64,000 nucleotides of DNA from an uncultured Caldisericota bacterium (GTDB taxonomy: Bacteria; Caldisericota; Caldisericia; Cryosericales; Cryosericaceae), in NCBI GenBank assembly GCA_903871855.1, contig CAIQIK010000020.1, forward strand, positions 186,001 to 250,000, in the 5' to 3' direction. Positions 42,212-52,131 of the stretch are shown in pieces. Within the stretch, counting starts at the first letter, position 1; every line of letters starts with the position of its first letter. The notes below the pieces were generated by a model. That model made no database searches and had not been told where the DNA came from. It saw nothing but the letters and a program-made list of their open reading frames with translations. The translations under genes and the position numbers were made by a program.

Positions 42212-43349
42212 ACCAGTCGGCATCTATATCCACATTCCCTTCTGTCGCAGAAGGTGCAACTACTGTGACTTCCTGTCGACAGGAGGAGTAACGGGTGTTC
42301 CCGGCGAGTACGTGGATGCTTTGCTTTCCGAGTGGGGATTGTGGGTCGATATACTACGACGGCAGGACCTCGCTGTGCGGTCCATCTACGTGGGCGGCGG
42401 TACGCCTTCACTGTTGGAGCCCTTTCAGCTTCGACGGCTGATCGATGGCGTCAGGTCTGCTGTGCCGATGATGCCGGATTGCGAGATCACCATGGAAAGT
42501 AATCCGGACAGCCTGGATGCTGAGAGAATCCGCGCGTACGCCGCCGCGGGCATCAACCGCTTGAGTGTTGGAGTGCAGAGCTTCAGCGATCGTTCGCTGG
42601 AGAGACTGGGGCGCCTGCACGATTCGGCCGGGGCCGAGCGCGTGCTTCGGCAAGCGCGGGAGGCGGGGATTCACAACCTGTCTCTGGATCTCATGTATGG
42701 ACTTCCCGGTTCTACACCCGGTGAAGAGGTTGCCTCGTTGAGACACGCTATCGAGCTTTCTCCGGAGCACATCTCCTGGTACAATCTGGTTCTAGTTTCT
42801 GATACCCCATTAGCCGTGTCTGTCGCTGAAGGTCGTGAGGTAATGCCGGGCGACGACACCGTTCTGGCGACAATGCGGGAGGGATGGAGCTTGCTTGCGG
42901 CAACCGGATTTGAGCACTATGAGATTTCCAATTTTGCCCGACCCGGTTTTGCCTCGCAGCACAATCTCGGTTACTGGTTATTTACCGACTACATCGGTCT
43001 CGGCCTGGGAGCATCTGGATTCGTGTCAGGCAGAAGATGGACGAATGTCACTGGCATGGCACAGTACCTGGCCACCGTTCAGGACAGCAGGTTGCCTGTG
43101 GGCAGCGAAGAACGGCTTGAGGGTCGTTTCAGGGAAGGTGAGTATGCCATGTTGCGCATGCGTTTGCCCGGTGCCGGGCTCGGTTTTGCGACCTTCAGCG
43201 AGCTGTTTCGAGAAGATGCGCACGTCGTATTTCGTGACGTTCTTGCGCAGCTCATGGGAGACGGACTCATCAGCGTCCTGGAAGACAGAGCCGTATGCAC
43301 GCAGAAGGGGCTTGAGCTGAACAACCTCGTGGCCGAGGCTTTCATCTGA
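42195..43349 (+). CDS. hemW: HemW-type radical SAM protein
   Basis: 384 aa from a GTG inside the lepA 3' end. YIHIPFCRRRCNYCDF carries the CxxxCxxC cluster motif; YVGGGTPSLL and SVGVQSFSD..L..LGRLHD are family segments. HNLGYW (HNxxYW) is the heme-binding motif that marks HemW, a heme chaperone, rather than HemN, coproporphyrinogen dehydrogenase. The C-terminal HemN_C domain spans about residues 300-380. Confidence 0.94.
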   Translation: MSQTARPVGIYIHIPFCRRRCNYCDFLSTGGVTGVPGEYVDALLSEWGLWVDILRRQDLAVRSIYVGGGTPSLLEPFQLRRLIDGVRSAVPMMPDCEITMESNPDSLDAERIRAYAAAGINRLSVGVQSFSDRSLERLGRLHDSAGAERVLRQAREAGIHNLSLDLMYGLPGSTPGEEVASLRHAIELSPEHISWYNLVLVSDTPLAVSVAEGREVMPGDDTVLATMREGWSLLAATGFEHYEISNFARPGFASQHNLGYWLFTDYIGLGLGASGFVSGRRWTNVTGMAQYLATVQDSRLPVGSEERLEGRFREGEYAMLRMRLPGAGLGFATFSELFREDAHVVFRDVLAQLMGDGLISVLEDRAVCTQKGLELNNLVAEAFI

Positions 43350-43404
43350 GGACAGCGGAAGCCCAGCATTGATGGCCGGCGCTGTTGGCGACAAGTGTCC
43401 CCTG

Positions 43405-44463
43405 TCAGTGAGAAACGTTGAACCGGAAGTGGGCGATCTCCTTGTTTCTCACGATGTAGTTCTCACCCTCTATCCGCAGCAGTCCCTTCTCTTTGGCTAC
43501 CTTGAAGGAATTGTCGGCTTTGCGAAAATCATCCAGCGAGATGATTTCAGCTGCAATAAATCCGCGGGCGATATCTGTGTGAATCTTCCCTGCAGCTCCT
43601 CGGGCACGGGTGCCGGTCTCGATGACCCAGGCCTTGCACTCGTCTTCTCCGGCTGTGTAGAAGGTCTCAAGCTTGAGCAGCTGATATGCTCTGGCAATGA
43701 ACGTGTCGATGACGGATCCGGACAAGCCGAATTCCTGGAGAAACTCGAGTTGTTCAGCAGCGGGAAGCTCGGCAATCTCGCGTTCCAGTTTCGCATCCAA
43801 TACCATGACCGTTGCGTCGGCCTGATTTGCGGCAGCCGTGAGTGCCATCTCGAGGTTTTTGGCTGCGGTTTCGTCCGTCATTGTGATATTGATGACGTGC
43901 ATCACAGGCTTCAGCGTGATAAAGGCGTAGGAAGTGAGGAGCTTCTTGTCTTCATCGGACAGACCAAGGCTGCGAAGCCCCTTTCCTCCCGAAAGACATG
44001 ACTGGGCAGTCGAGAGGAGATCCCGCTCCCGTTCGAGCGGAGGCGTCATTTTCTCCTTCTTCATACGCTCGAGTCGGTGTTCCGTGATTTCCAGATCTAT
44101 CAGGGCAAGATCCAGTTCGAAACTCTCTATCTGGTCCCTGAGACTTGTGGCGGAAGGCACCTGCGTGAATGCGTCAAATACCTCGACCAGTGCCTCGACG
44201 TTCTTCACGTCTTTCAGGAGTTCGTTGCGTCGCGAAGCGTTTTCCTGACCGGACGGTATGCCAGGAACATCAGCAAACTCAACGCTGGCGGGCGTGGTTT
44301 TCTTGGGCTTGAAGACGTTGGCCAGGTAGTCGAGGTCAGCGTCGGCGACGCCAACGGCCGCAAGGTTCGTCTTGGACAGTGATACCTGCGTTGTTCCTCT
44401 GGTCAGCGCTCCAAACAGTGTAGTCTTGCCCGTTTGAGGCAGACCGATGATCCCGATCTTCAT
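43405..44463 (-). CDS. ychF: Ribosome-binding ATPase YchF
   Basis: 352 aa. The Walker A sequence GLPQTGKTTLFGALT differs slightly from the common 'GLPNVGKST'. FADVPGIPSG is the switch region and NITM the altered NKxD-like motif that gives ATP preference. An alpha-helical coiled-coil insert (about residues 120-190) and a C-terminal TGS domain (CKAWVIETGTRARGAAGKIHTDIARGFIAAE) complete the architecture. YchF binds the 70S ribosome and influences stress responses. It is convergent with hemW. Confidence 0.96.
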   Translation of the reverse strand: MKIGIIGLPQTGKTTLFGALTRGTTQVSLSKTNLAAVGVADADLDYLANVFKPKKTTPASVEFADVPGIPSGQENASRRNELLKDVKNVEALVEVFDAFTQVPSATSLRDQIESFELDLALIDLEITEHRLERMKKEKMTPPLERERDLLSTAQSCLSGGKGLRSLGLSDEDKKLLTSYAFITLKPVMHVINITMTDETAAKNLEMALTAAANQADATVMVLDAKLEREIAELPAAEQLEFLQEFGLSGSVIDTFIARAYQLLKLETFYTAGEDECKAWVIETGTRARGAAGKIHTDIARGFIAAEIISLDDFRKADNSFKVAKEKGLLRIEGENYIVRNKEIAHFRFNVSH

Positions 44464-44510
44464 TGGCAGCTCCTTCTCATGTGCTCGTTCATGCTTGTGG
44501 GCTCTTGTTT

Positions 44511-44539
44511 AGTATACTTGCGTCATAAACGTGTTTCAA
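44511..44539 (-). promoter_or_regulatory. Promoter of ychF
   Basis: Minus strand: TTGAAA (44539-44534), 17-nt spacer, TATACT (44516-44511); close to consensus. Confidence 0.62.
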
Positions 44540-44623
44540 GGATCGGGAGGCGACAGACCTCGCGGGACAGCTGGAACTTGGCCAGGCCAGGCTGTCGGGC
44601 GTGTACCTCTTACAACTGGCCGA

Positions 44624-44652
44624 TTGACATCGTAGGACCGACATCATACACT
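44624..44652 (+). promoter_or_regulatory. Promoter of the unknown-3D-rsmA operon
   Basis: TTGACA (44624-44629), 17-nt spacer, TACACT (44647-44652); only about 20 nt of leader before the ATG at 44678. Confidence 0.6.
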
Positions 44653-44677
44653 GTCGCCCCGGGAGACAACTTATCAA

Positions 44678-45421
44678 ATGAAGATCAAGACGGTACGTGG
44701 AGCGCTGCGAGCTGTGCAGCGCAAGATAATCGCTGGTCATGGGGAGACGGTGACGTACTCCAGTGAGATCGACAAGACCTATGGGCTGGTTGCGACAGAC
44801 AAGGCATGGTACATCACGCGCTTACTCCGTAGCGAGGATTATGTCGACTTTGGGGGCCTTTTCCCCGAGCTAGCGAAGCAGATTGGCTGGACGCGAGGGG
44901 TGAGGATTGCCAGACAGGGCCTGTCTGCTGCTATCGGTGCTACCCGGAAGCTACCGATACACGGCACGGCGTCAAGTATTGTCGTGTTTGTGGACGAAAA
45001 CGGAAGATTTCTCCAGATCGGCCCTGCAACGTTGATGGGGTTCTGTGAATACATGGGACTCACAACCGGCCGCGGCAACAGCTGGTATGCTTTTCCGACG
45101 ATTATCCTGAACCCCGTGTTTGGCAGCCAGCGCGATTCAGACGAGCGATCGGCACTGCAACGAGCATCTCTTGTCTCCCAGGTCAACAGCACCGAAGCTG
45201 ATGAGGACACGCGCAAAGAGTACTTCGTCGACGCCGTCGTCCAGCTTGGCCGGCCAGATACTCAGGCGGTACTGGACTCGCCTCTCTCTGCAGGGGTTCC
45301 GACAACTTCGTTCGACCAGTTCGATTTTGCGGGCGACGGCGCCGTGCTTGCTGTACTCAGCGAAATCAACCGAAACCTTGCTCGCATATGTGAGCTGCTG
45401 GAGAAGACCTCATCGAAGTGA
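44678..45421 (+). CDS. Protein of unknown function
   Basis: 247 aa, not recognised. It opens with a basic helix (KIKTVRGALRAVQRKIIAGHG) and has a mixed alpha/beta pattern with the segment SSIVVFVDENGRFLQIGP (residues about 107-124) followed by FCEYMGLTTGRG. The last 30 residues (GDGAVLAVLSEINRNLARICELLEK) form an amphipathic helix. No signal peptide, membrane helix, or clear catalytic motif is visible. It has a strong promoter of its own, and its stop overlaps the start of the G5/3D gene by 4 nt, so it is the first gene of an operon with cell-wall (3D) and rRNA-methylation (rsmA) functions. Confidence 0.75.
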   Translation: MKIKTVRGALRAVQRKIIAGHGETVTYSSEIDKTYGLVATDKAWYITRLLRSEDYVDFGGLFPELAKQIGWTRGVRIARQGLSAAIGATRKLPIHGTASSIVVFVDENGRFLQIGPATLMGFCEYMGLTTGRGNSWYAFPTIILNPVFGSQRDSDERSALQRASLVSQVNSTEADEDTRKEYFVDAVVQLGRPDTQAVLDSPLSAGVPTTSFDQFDFAGDGAVLAVLSEINRNLARICELLEKTSSK

Positions 45422-46278
45422 GGCCCAGTCGCGCGCGGCACCTGACCGTCACAGTTGCCGCCATTGCCTCGGGGGCGTTGCTGTTGTCGGTGCTACTGCT
45501 CGCCCCGATGAACTTTCTGGCGCCTCGGGCCGTTCAGATAGTGTCACTGGATGCCGTACGCATCGTGAGCGACGCAGGTATTGCTCTTGGTTCGGGAGCA
45601 ACTGTAAACGTGGAGTGCGCGGTCGGCGGTATCAAACTCGTGACGCACCGTCAGCAGATGATCAGTGTGTTGTGGAATGGGTTGCCTTCCGATGGAACAT
45701 GGGATGTGCCACGAGCTTTCGGTGCAGTGAGACTAGTCCACATAAGCGAGAGAATACTCACGGTACAGGAACGGGTTCCGTATGACATCCGGTATGTTCC
45801 TGAGCAGTCCGCAGTCAGGGGACAAGTGGCTGTGTGGACAGCCGGAACGGGTGGAGTTCGGGAGCGCGTGTTCCGCCTCGCCTACGAGGATGGCGCGCTG
45901 GTATCACGGGTTCTGGTGTCCGACGCTCTTCTGGAGCCGCCGGTCGGGGAGATATTAGCTGTCGGAACACCTACCTATCGCGGTGGAGCGACGAACGAGT
46001 TCTATATGGAAGCTACGGCTTACTCACCGACCGTCCAGGAGACGGACAGCGATCCATGGACGACTGCCTCCGGGATGAAGTCCGGACAAGGTGTGGTAGC
46101 TGTTGACCCGAAGGTCATACCGCTGGGCAGCAAACTCTATGTAGAAGGCTATGGGTATGCTATTGCTGGCGATACGGGTGGCGCCATCAAGGGCAGCCGT
46201 ATCGACGTCTTCTTCTACTCGCCTCTCGATATGGCGAAATGGGGAAGGCGCTGGGTCCGCGTGTTCGTTCTACCGTAA
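45418..46278 (+). CDS. G5 and 3D domain protein (YabE/Rpf-like cell wall protein)
   Basis: 286 aa from a GTG overlapping the previous stop. An N-terminal hydrophobic helix (residues about 9-32) serves as signal or anchor. A G5 domain (about 118-190; ERVPYDIRYVPEQS...GGVRERVFRLAYEDGALVSR) precedes the C-terminal 3D domain, whose three conserved aspartates are in VDPKVIPLG, AGDTGGAIKG and SRIDVFF. 3D domains resemble the MltA catalytic core, so a lytic transglycosylase role in peptidoglycan turnover is likely. In Bacilli yabE also lies near rsmA; the order is kept here without rnmV. Confidence 0.92.
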   Translation: MRPSRARHLTVTVAAIASGALLLSVLLLAPMNFLAPRAVQIVSLDAVRIVSDAGIALGSGATVNVECAVGGIKLVTHRQQMISVLWNGLPSDGTWDVPRAFGAVRLVHISERILTVQERVPYDIRYVPEQSAVRGQVAVWTAGTGGVRERVFRLAYEDGALVSRVLVSDALLEPPVGEILAVGTPTYRGGATNEFYMEATAYSPTVQETDSDPWTTASGMKSGQGVVAVDPKVIPLGSKLYVEGYGYAIAGDTGGAIKGSRIDVFFYSPLDMAKWGRRWVRVFVLP

Positions 46279-46297
46279 CCAGGAGGAAGTCGGTTCA

Positions 46298-47134
46298 TTG
46301 AACACTCTCACTCCAACTGCGCTTCGCGGCTTACTGGACCAGACAGGTGTCGTCCTCTCCAAACGCCTCGGACAGAACTTCCTGATCGATGGCAACGTTC
46401 TTGCGTCCATGGCTTCGCACTTCCCTTCAGATAGGAACGTGGTGTTCATCGAGATAGGTGCCGGGGCGCTTGCCCTGACCGGGATTCTCGCGGAGCGCGG
46501 CAAACGCGTGATTGCCTACGAGATTGACCAGCGTCTTTGCAAGGTCCATGAGACCCTCCTGGCCGATGACCCTCTCCGGGCACGCATTGACCTGAAGTAT
46601 GAGGATGCGTTGGAGGCAGATTGGTGTGCTCTGGGACATGAGGGTGAAACCCTGGTGCTCATGGGGAATCTCCCCTATCTTCGATCTTCCGAGATTGTCC
46701 TGAAGCTCATTCGAACCGATTGCATATGGCAAGCTTGTCTGCTGTTCCAGCGTGAGTTCGCAACCCGTCTTGTGGCCCATGCTGGCAACGGGGACTATAG
46801 TTCACTGTCTGTCGTGGCCCAGACGTTCTTCGATATCAAGCGGCTGCTCGAGCTTCCGCCCGACGTGTTCTTCCCGCGTCCGGGAGTCAGCTCGACCTTC
46901 CTGGGGTTCCTCAGACACCCGAGCGGATTGGAGGATACTGAAGTCGCGCCATTCATGCGGTTTGTTCAGCAGTCGTTCCTGCATAGGCGCAAGAAACTGG
47001 CCGACTTCTTCCGCCGACTTGATGTTCCGCTTACAGGTGAGTTCGCCGAGATATCTCAGCTTCGGCCGGAGGTCCTCACACCTTCGGAGTTCATCGACCT
47101 ATTCCGGGTGGTCTCGCGAGTGACTCGACGCTGA
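46298..47134 (+). CDS. rsmA: 16S rRNA dimethyladenosine transferase
   Basis: 278 aa from a TTG at 46298 with AGGAGGAAG 8 nt upstream. SKRLGQNFLIDGNV is the family opening; VFIEIGAGALALT is the SAM-binding motif I; MGNLPYLRSSEIV holds the catalytic NLPY motif; FFPRPGVSSTFL and SFLHRRKKLADFF complete the rRNA adenine dimethylase pattern. It dimethylates two adjacent adenines near the 3' end of 16S rRNA and acts as a late 30S assembly check. Confidence 0.96.
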   Translation: MNTLTPTALRGLLDQTGVVLSKRLGQNFLIDGNVLASMASHFPSDRNVVFIEIGAGALALTGILAERGKRVIAYEIDQRLCKVHETLLADDPLRARIDLKYEDALEADWCALGHEGETLVLMGNLPYLRSSEIVLKLIRTDCIWQACLLFQREFATRLVAHAGNGDYSSLSVVAQTFFDIKRLLELPPDVFFPRPGVSSTFLGFLRHPSGLEDTEVAPFMRFVQQSFLHRRKKLADFFRRLDVPLTGEFAEISQLRPEVLTPSEFIDLFRVVSRVTRR

Positions 47135-47161
47135 CCGAGGGCATCCAGAGCGCCCGCCGTG

Positions 47162-47189
47162 TTGTCTTTTCGCTCATCGAGAGTAGAAT
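47162..47189 (+). promoter_or_regulatory. Promoter of the gcv operon
   Basis: TTGTCT (47162-47167), 16-nt spacer, TAGAAT (47184-47189). The remaining leader to gcvH is about 37 nt, too short for a tandem glycine riboswitch. Confidence 0.5.
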
Positions 47190-47232
47190 TTCTCGGCAAA
47201 CCAAGTCATCGCTTTTCGGGAGGTATGTGATC

Positions 47233-47613
47233 ATGAAGATTCAAAACGATGCACATTATGCGAAGTCGGACGAGTGGGTGCGCGTCGAGGGTGGCATTGG
47301 GATCATCGGAATCTCTGACTACGCTCAGGACAAGCTGGGAGATGTCGTGTTCGTCGGTGACATCTCTGTCGGCTCGATATTGAAGGCGGGAGACCTCCTG
47401 GTCTCCATTGAGTCGGTCAAGGCTGCCTCAGACGTCTATACGCCCGTGTCGGGCAAGGTTCTCGAAGTCAACCACGAAGTCACCATGAAACCCGAACTCA
47501 TCAACACTGACGCATTTGGTGCTGGCTGGCTGGCGAAGATCGAGCTTTCAAACCTGGATGAGCTGAACGGCTTGATGAGCGCAGCTGACTATGCAGAACA
47601 TAGAAAGGAATAA
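47233..47613 (+). CDS. gcvH: Glycine cleavage system H protein
   Basis: 126 aa from the ATG at 47233 with GGGAGG 9 nt upstream. YAKSDEWVRVEGG is the usual opening. The lipoyl-carrying lysine is Lys63 in SIESVKAASDVYTPVSG, and GAGWLAKIELSN lies near the end. The protein shuttles the aminomethyl group between P, T and L proteins of the glycine cleavage complex. It overlaps gcvPA by 23 nt. Confidence 0.97.
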   Translation: MKIQNDAHYAKSDEWVRVEGGIGIIGISDYAQDKLGDVVFVGDISVGSILKAGDLLVSIESVKAASDVYTPVSGKVLEVNHEVTMKPELINTDAFGAGWLAKIELSNLDELNGLMSAADYAEHRKE

Positions 47614-48964
47614 ATTCTCATTCATCCCAGCGACAAGTGATGAGCAGCAGGCGATGCTGCAGAAGATCGGCCTGCAGTTTGACGATATCGTTAAGTGTTT
47701 CTCTGGCAATGTCTGCGTAGAAGGCGGTCTGCACCTGCCCGAAGGGTTGACGGAGGATCAGATGGTCGAGGAGTGGGACGTCATGATGTCCCGGAATTCC
47801 GGTCCCAAGAAGGCTTCTCTTCTGGGTGCTGGGGCATACATGCATTTTATTCCAGCCATCGTTCCACACCTCGCATCCCTTCCGGGTTTTGTCACGGCAT
47901 ATACGCCGTATCAACCCGAGATAAGCCAGGGGACACTGCAGTCCCTGTTCGAATTCCAGTCGTTCATAGTGGAACTCACCGGTATGGAATTGGCCAACTG
48001 CTCCATGTATGATGGGGCTTCGTCGACTGCTGAAGCTATGCTGATGGCTCATCGCGTCAAGAAGGCGAACCGCGTACTCGCAGCTGCCACGGTGAATCCT
48101 AACTACCTGGCAACGGTCCGGACCTACTTGGAACCGCATGGGATTGCCGTTGACGTCGTCAGGATGGATGGCAACGGGCAGGTATCCCTGGAAGACCTGG
48201 AGTCGCAGCTATCTGCCTCTGCGTGTAGTGCAGTTCTTGTCCAGAGTCCGAACTACCTGGGTATTATCGAAGACCTGGCTGCTGTTGCAACGATTGTCCA
48301 TAGGCATGATGCACTGTTTGTCGAATCCTTCACGGAAGCGATGGCTCTGGGACTGCTGAAGTATGGTATCGACACCGGAGCGGACGTCGTCACCGGAGAA
48401 GGGCAGTCGCTTGGTCTCTCGATGTCATTTGGAGGGCCGCATCTTGGCATCTTTGCCACCCTGAAGAAGTACAACCGCGAGTTTCCCGGTCGAATCGTCG
48501 GCGAGTCCATCGACACAAAGGGTCGCCAGGCATTTGTCATGATATTAAGGGCCCGCGAGCAGGACATTCGACGTGAAAAGGCGACGTCCAACATCTGCTC
48601 GAACCATGCACTCAACGCACTGACAGCGGCCGTGTACCTTGGCAGCGTGGGCGAGTCGGGATTCAGAGCGCTTGCCTGCGAGAACGTTGCAAAGCTGAAG
48701 AAACTGGTCAATGGACTCGAGGCGACCGGGCACTTCACCCGTGTTTTCAAGCAGAGCCCAGTGTTCAACGAAGCAGTCCTGGCCAGTTCGATCGCTCCCG
48801 AAGACGTGCGCTCCCGCCTGGCCGGTCTGCCTGTGTTCCCGCCGCTAGCTCTCGCTCGTGGCGCTGCCCCGGACGTTCAGGGGATGCTCCATACGTATCT
48901 GGTCTGTGCGACCGAGGTGCTCAAGAACAGCGTCCTTGAGCAGGTTCTCGGCGCATTGAGCTGA
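47591..48964 (+). CDS. gcvPA: Glycine dehydrogenase (decarboxylating) subunit 1
   Basis: 457 aa, the N-terminal half of the split P protein. Family segments: [13 protein letters not shown] near the start, [54 protein letters not shown] and GEGQSLG...[10 protein letters not shown]. With subunit 2 it decarboxylates glycine and passes the aminomethyl group to the H protein. It is coupled to gcvH by overlap and ends 11 nt before gcvPB. Confidence 0.96.
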   Translation: MQNIERNKFSFIPATSDEQQAMLQKIGLQFDDIVKCFSGNVCVEGGLHLPEGLTEDQMVEEWDVMMSRNSGPKKASLLGAGAYMHFIPAIVPHLASLPGFVTAYTPYQPEISQGTLQSLFEFQSFIVELTGMELANCSMYDGASSTAEAMLMAHRVKKANRVLAAATVNPNYLATVRTYLEPHGIAVDVVRMDGNGQVSLEDLESQLSASACSAVLVQSPNYLGIIEDLAAVATIVHRHDALFVESFTEAMALGLLKYGIDTGADVVTGEGQSLGLSMSFGGPHLGIFATLKKYNREFPGRIVGESIDTKGRQAFVMILRAREQDIRREKATSNICSNHALNALTAAVYLGSVGESGFRALACENVAKLKKLVNGLEATGHFTRVFKQSPVFNEAVLASSIAPEDVRSRLAGLPVFPPLALARGAAPDVQGMLHTYLVCATEVLKNSVLEQVLGALS

Positions 48965-48975
48965 GGTGGCGGAAG

Positions 48976-50427
48976 ATGACTCTTTATGAGAAGAGCGTGG
49001 CAGGTCGGTCTGCATTCTCGTTTGGGTTCGAGGAGGACCGGACCGCAGCCGAAGCGTGTGTCCCTGAATCTGCGCGCGCCGCGGTGAAACCGTTGCCACA
49101 GGTGAGTGAGCTTGACCTCGTGCGCCATTTCACGAATCTGGCCACGATGAACTACGGTATCGATACCGGCTTCTACCCGCTGGGGTCGTGTACGATGAAG
49201 TACAATCCCAAGATCAATGAGCACATGGCCGCTGATCCTAGGCTCACTGTGCGCCACCCGCTTGATGATCCCATGGACAACCAGGGCATCCTGCAAATGG
49301 AGTTCGAGCTGAAGGAGTCTTTGCAAGAGATCACGGGTATGGATGACTTCACCCTGCAGCCCGCGTGCGGCGCCCATGGTGAGCTAACTGGAATGCTCAT
49401 TATCTATGCATACATGCGGGACCATGACGTCAAGCGTACGAGAGTGCTGATCCCCGATTCTGCCCACGGAACAAATCCTGCATCGGCATCGATGGCGGGG
49501 TTTCAGGTCGTGACCGTTCGCTCCAACGAGCGAGGTGGCGTCGACATGGATGCACTGGACAAGCTCATGGATGATACCGTAGCGGCGATCATGCTGACCA
49601 ACCCCAATACTGTGGGATTGTTTGAGGAGAACATCACGCAGATTGCCGAACTCGTGCATGCCCGTGGAGGCCTTCTCTACTATGACGGGGCAAACCTTAA
49701 TGCTCTCTTGGGGCTCATCCGTCCAGGAGATCTGGGGTTCGATGTAGTTCACTTGAATCTCCACAAGACGTTCTCTACGCCGCATGGCGGCGGCGGTCCC
49801 GGTGCTGCTCCCGTGGGCGTCAAGAGATTCCTGGCTGACTACCTGCCGGTTCCCGTTGTTGTATGCAGAGATGGCCAGTTTTCCTTGGACGAGAAGAGAC
49901 CTCACGCGATTGGCCGCATGTCCGGATTTTATGGCAATACAGCTGTCCTTGCCCGCGCTTATGTGTACATCAAGATGATGGGAAGGGACGGTCTTCTGGC
50001 GACAAGCCGGGCGGCAGTCATCAACGCGAACTATGTCAAAGCATTGCTGAGCCCATATTTCTCTCCTGCCTATGACAGGCCTGTTATGCACGAAACGGTT
50101 CTGAGTGCAAAGAGCTATGACAAGTACGGCGTGACGCTGCTCGACATCGCCAAGCGCTTGATGGACTATGGGTATCATCCCCCGACAATCTACTTCCCCC
50201 ATTTCCCACCGTATGCAGAAGAGGTCATGATGGTTGAACCGACCGAGAGTGAAAGCAAAGAGACGATGGATTCGTTCTGCGATGCCCTCATCAAGATCAG
50301 CCAGGAGGCGAAAGAGAATCCCGACCTCCTGCTGTCCGCTCCGCACAATACCGTGGTAACCCGTGTCAATGAGACATACGCGGCTCGTCACCTGGTCACG
50401 AGTCATCGTGACAAGAAAGGGGCCTGA
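48976..50427 (+). CDS. gcvPB: Glycine dehydrogenase (decarboxylating) subunit 2
   Basis: 483 aa. The PLP lysine is in [18 protein letters not shown], and the glycine-rich loop that follows is diagnostic. [15 protein letters not shown] near residue 58, [10 protein letters not shown] and [14 protein letters not shown] are other conserved segments. It forms the catalytic half of the heterotetrameric P protein. The operon ends here: gcvT is not present, and argS follows directly. Confidence 0.97.
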   Translation: MTLYEKSVAGRSAFSFGFEEDRTAAEACVPESARAAVKPLPQVSELDLVRHFTNLATMNYGIDTGFYPLGSCTMKYNPKINEHMAADPRLTVRHPLDDPMDNQGILQMEFELKESLQEITGMDDFTLQPACGAHGELTGMLIIYAYMRDHDVKRTRVLIPDSAHGTNPASASMAGFQVVTVRSNERGGVDMDALDKLMDDTVAAIMLTNPNTVGLFEENITQIAELVHARGGLLYYDGANLNALLGLIRPGDLGFDVVHLNLHKTFSTPHGGGGPGAAPVGVKRFLADYLPVPVVVCRDGQFSLDEKRPHAIGRMSGFYGNTAVLARAYVYIKMMGRDGLLATSRAAVINANYVKALLSPYFSPAYDRPVMHETVLSAKSYDKYGVTLLDIAKRLMDYGYHPPTIYFPHFPPYAEEVMMVEPTESESKETMDSFCDALIKISQEAKENPDLLLSAPHNTVVTRVNETYAARHLVTSHRDKKGA

Positions 50428-50431
50428 CTGA

Positions 50432-52087
50432 GTGCTGAATCTACGTGAAACAATAGACCGACAGGTCAGTCTTGCGCTTGGGGACCTTATCTCTGCGGAG
50501 GAGGCCCCTCTTGCGCTTTGCTCGTTGTCCCATCCCGGTTTTCTCGACTACACGCTATCGCTTCCCATGAAACTGGCAAGGACGCGGCACAAGGCCCCGC
50601 TCGCCATTGCACAGGAACTGCAGCTTGCTGTCGCACACATAGCCTGCGCGGGACTCGTGGAAGCAGTCGCTCCCGGCTACATCAACATCCAGCTTTCAGA
50701 TTCGTTTGTGGCTAACCAGCTTACCTCCGTGCTTGGCGTGGAGCCTGCTGTGCTTTTCCAGAAGGACGCGAATGGCCAGAAGATCGAGGTAGAGTTCGTG
50801 AGTGCCAACCCGACCGGGCCCCTGCATGTGGGCAACGGCCGCGGAGCAGCCCTCGGATCAGTTCTTGCTACGCTTCTGGAGACCCAGGGATATCATGTGG
50901 ATCGTGAGTACTACGTTAATGACTACGGGTCAAAGATGAAGCTCTTCACCGAGTCGATCGCGCACTACCTCTTTCCGATGCTTGGCCTGGAACATCCCAT
51001 GCCCGACGAGGGTTACCGTGGTGCATATGTGCCTGGTCTGGCGCAAGTCATCTATGATCGGGAAGGGTCGCATTTACGATCACTGCGTGAAGAACAGCGT
51101 CTCGCAGCCATAGAAGAGGACGGGAAGACGCTTGTATTGGCATCGATTCGTCAGTCGCTGGAAGAAATGGGCGTCTCGTTCGACACCTGGTTCTCGGAGC
51201 GGTATCTCGTCGAGAACGGATGGAATGATCGCGTTCTTCAGCAGTTCAGGGATCGAGGTGTCGTCTATGACAGGGATGGGGCCGTCTGGCTGCGCTCAAC
51301 TGATTTCGGCGACGACAAGGACCGAGTGCTCGTACGGCGCGATGGAGAGCCAACCTACACACTGACCGATGCAGCCTACCACTTCAACAAGTTCCAGCGT
51401 GGGTATGTCAAGAGCATCGACGTCTTTGGCGCGGATCACATAGGGCACGTCGTCCCCATGCGGGCCCTTATGAAGAGTCTTGGGCTCCCCGATGACTTTC
51501 TGGAGGTCATCATCTACCAGATCGTACACTTCTTGCGTGGCGGGCAACGTGTCGTCCTCTCCAAACAGACAGGCGAGATCATCGAGCTGGCCGACCTTGT
51601 GCGCGAGGTGGGCAAGGATCAGGCGCGCGTTTTCTTCCTACTTTCATCGGCCGACTCTGAGCTGGAGTTCGATCTTGAGGTTGCTAAGGAGAACTCACTC
51701 GACAACCCGGCATACTATCTCAAATACACATATGCCAGGCTTTGTAGCGTGATACGGCAGGCAAGTGGCATCGGAGCTGTTGGCCCTTTCATGGCAAGTC
51801 CGGCAGACGTCTCACGGCTGAAGACTTCTGAGGACCGTGAATTGCTGAAGTGTTTGCTGAAAGCGCAGGATGAGGTCGATGATGCCGCGAGGACAAGGCA
51901 GCCCCATCGGATCCTGTATCTCGCAAGCGAGCTGGCCAAGTCGGTCAACGCGTTCTATCAGAAAGAAAAGGTTATCCAGGAAGACTCGAACCTGGCACGA
52001 GCCCGGATGCTGCTCGTGCTTGTTTCGCAGTGTCTCCTGCAGGCGTATGCCCACGTTCTGGGCGTTACTCTCCCCGAATCAATGTGA
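50432..52087 (+). CDS. argS: Arginyl-tRNA synthetase
   Basis: 551 aa from a GTG 4 nt after gcvPB. An N-terminal Add-1 domain is followed by the class I core: EFVSANPTGPLHVGNGRGAALG contains the HIGH-equivalent HVGN, and RVVLSKQTGEIIELADLV is the KMSK-equivalent loop. NPAYYLKYTYARLCSV begins the DALR anticodon-binding domain, and the C-terminus is the family-typical short tail. It charges tRNA-Arg. Confidence 0.97.
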   Translation: MLNLRETIDRQVSLALGDLISAEEAPLALCSLSHPGFLDYTLSLPMKLARTRHKAPLAIAQELQLAVAHIACAGLVEAVAPGYINIQLSDSFVANQLTSVLGVEPAVLFQKDANGQKIEVEFVSANPTGPLHVGNGRGAALGSVLATLLETQGYHVDREYYVNDYGSKMKLFTESIAHYLFPMLGLEHPMPDEGYRGAYVPGLAQVIYDREGSHLRSLREEQRLAAIEEDGKTLVLASIRQSLEEMGVSFDTWFSERYLVENGWNDRVLQQFRDRGVVYDRDGAVWLRSTDFGDDKDRVLVRRDGEPTYTLTDAAYHFNKFQRGYVKSIDVFGADHIGHVVPMRALMKSLGLPDDFLEVIIYQIVHFLRGGQRVVLSKQTGEIIELADLVREVGKDQARVFFLLSSADSELEFDLEVAKENSLDNPAYYLKYTYARLCSVIRQASGIGAVGPFMASPADVSRLKTSEDRELLKCLLKAQDEVDDAARTRQPHRILYLASELAKSVNAFYQKEKVIQEDSNLARARMLLVLVSQCLLQAYAHVLGVTLPESM

Positions 52088-52131
52088 ATGAGCTCCCCGC
52101 CTCTGTGTGGTGAGCGCGAAGTGAGGTATGC

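Noticed and set aside
47190-47232. Glycine riboswitch before gcvH
   Set aside because: The leader after the predicted promoter is about 37 nt, far too short.
49384-50406. 340-codon minus-strand open frame inside gcvPB
   Set aside because: Shadow of a well-conserved glycine dehydrogenase subunit.
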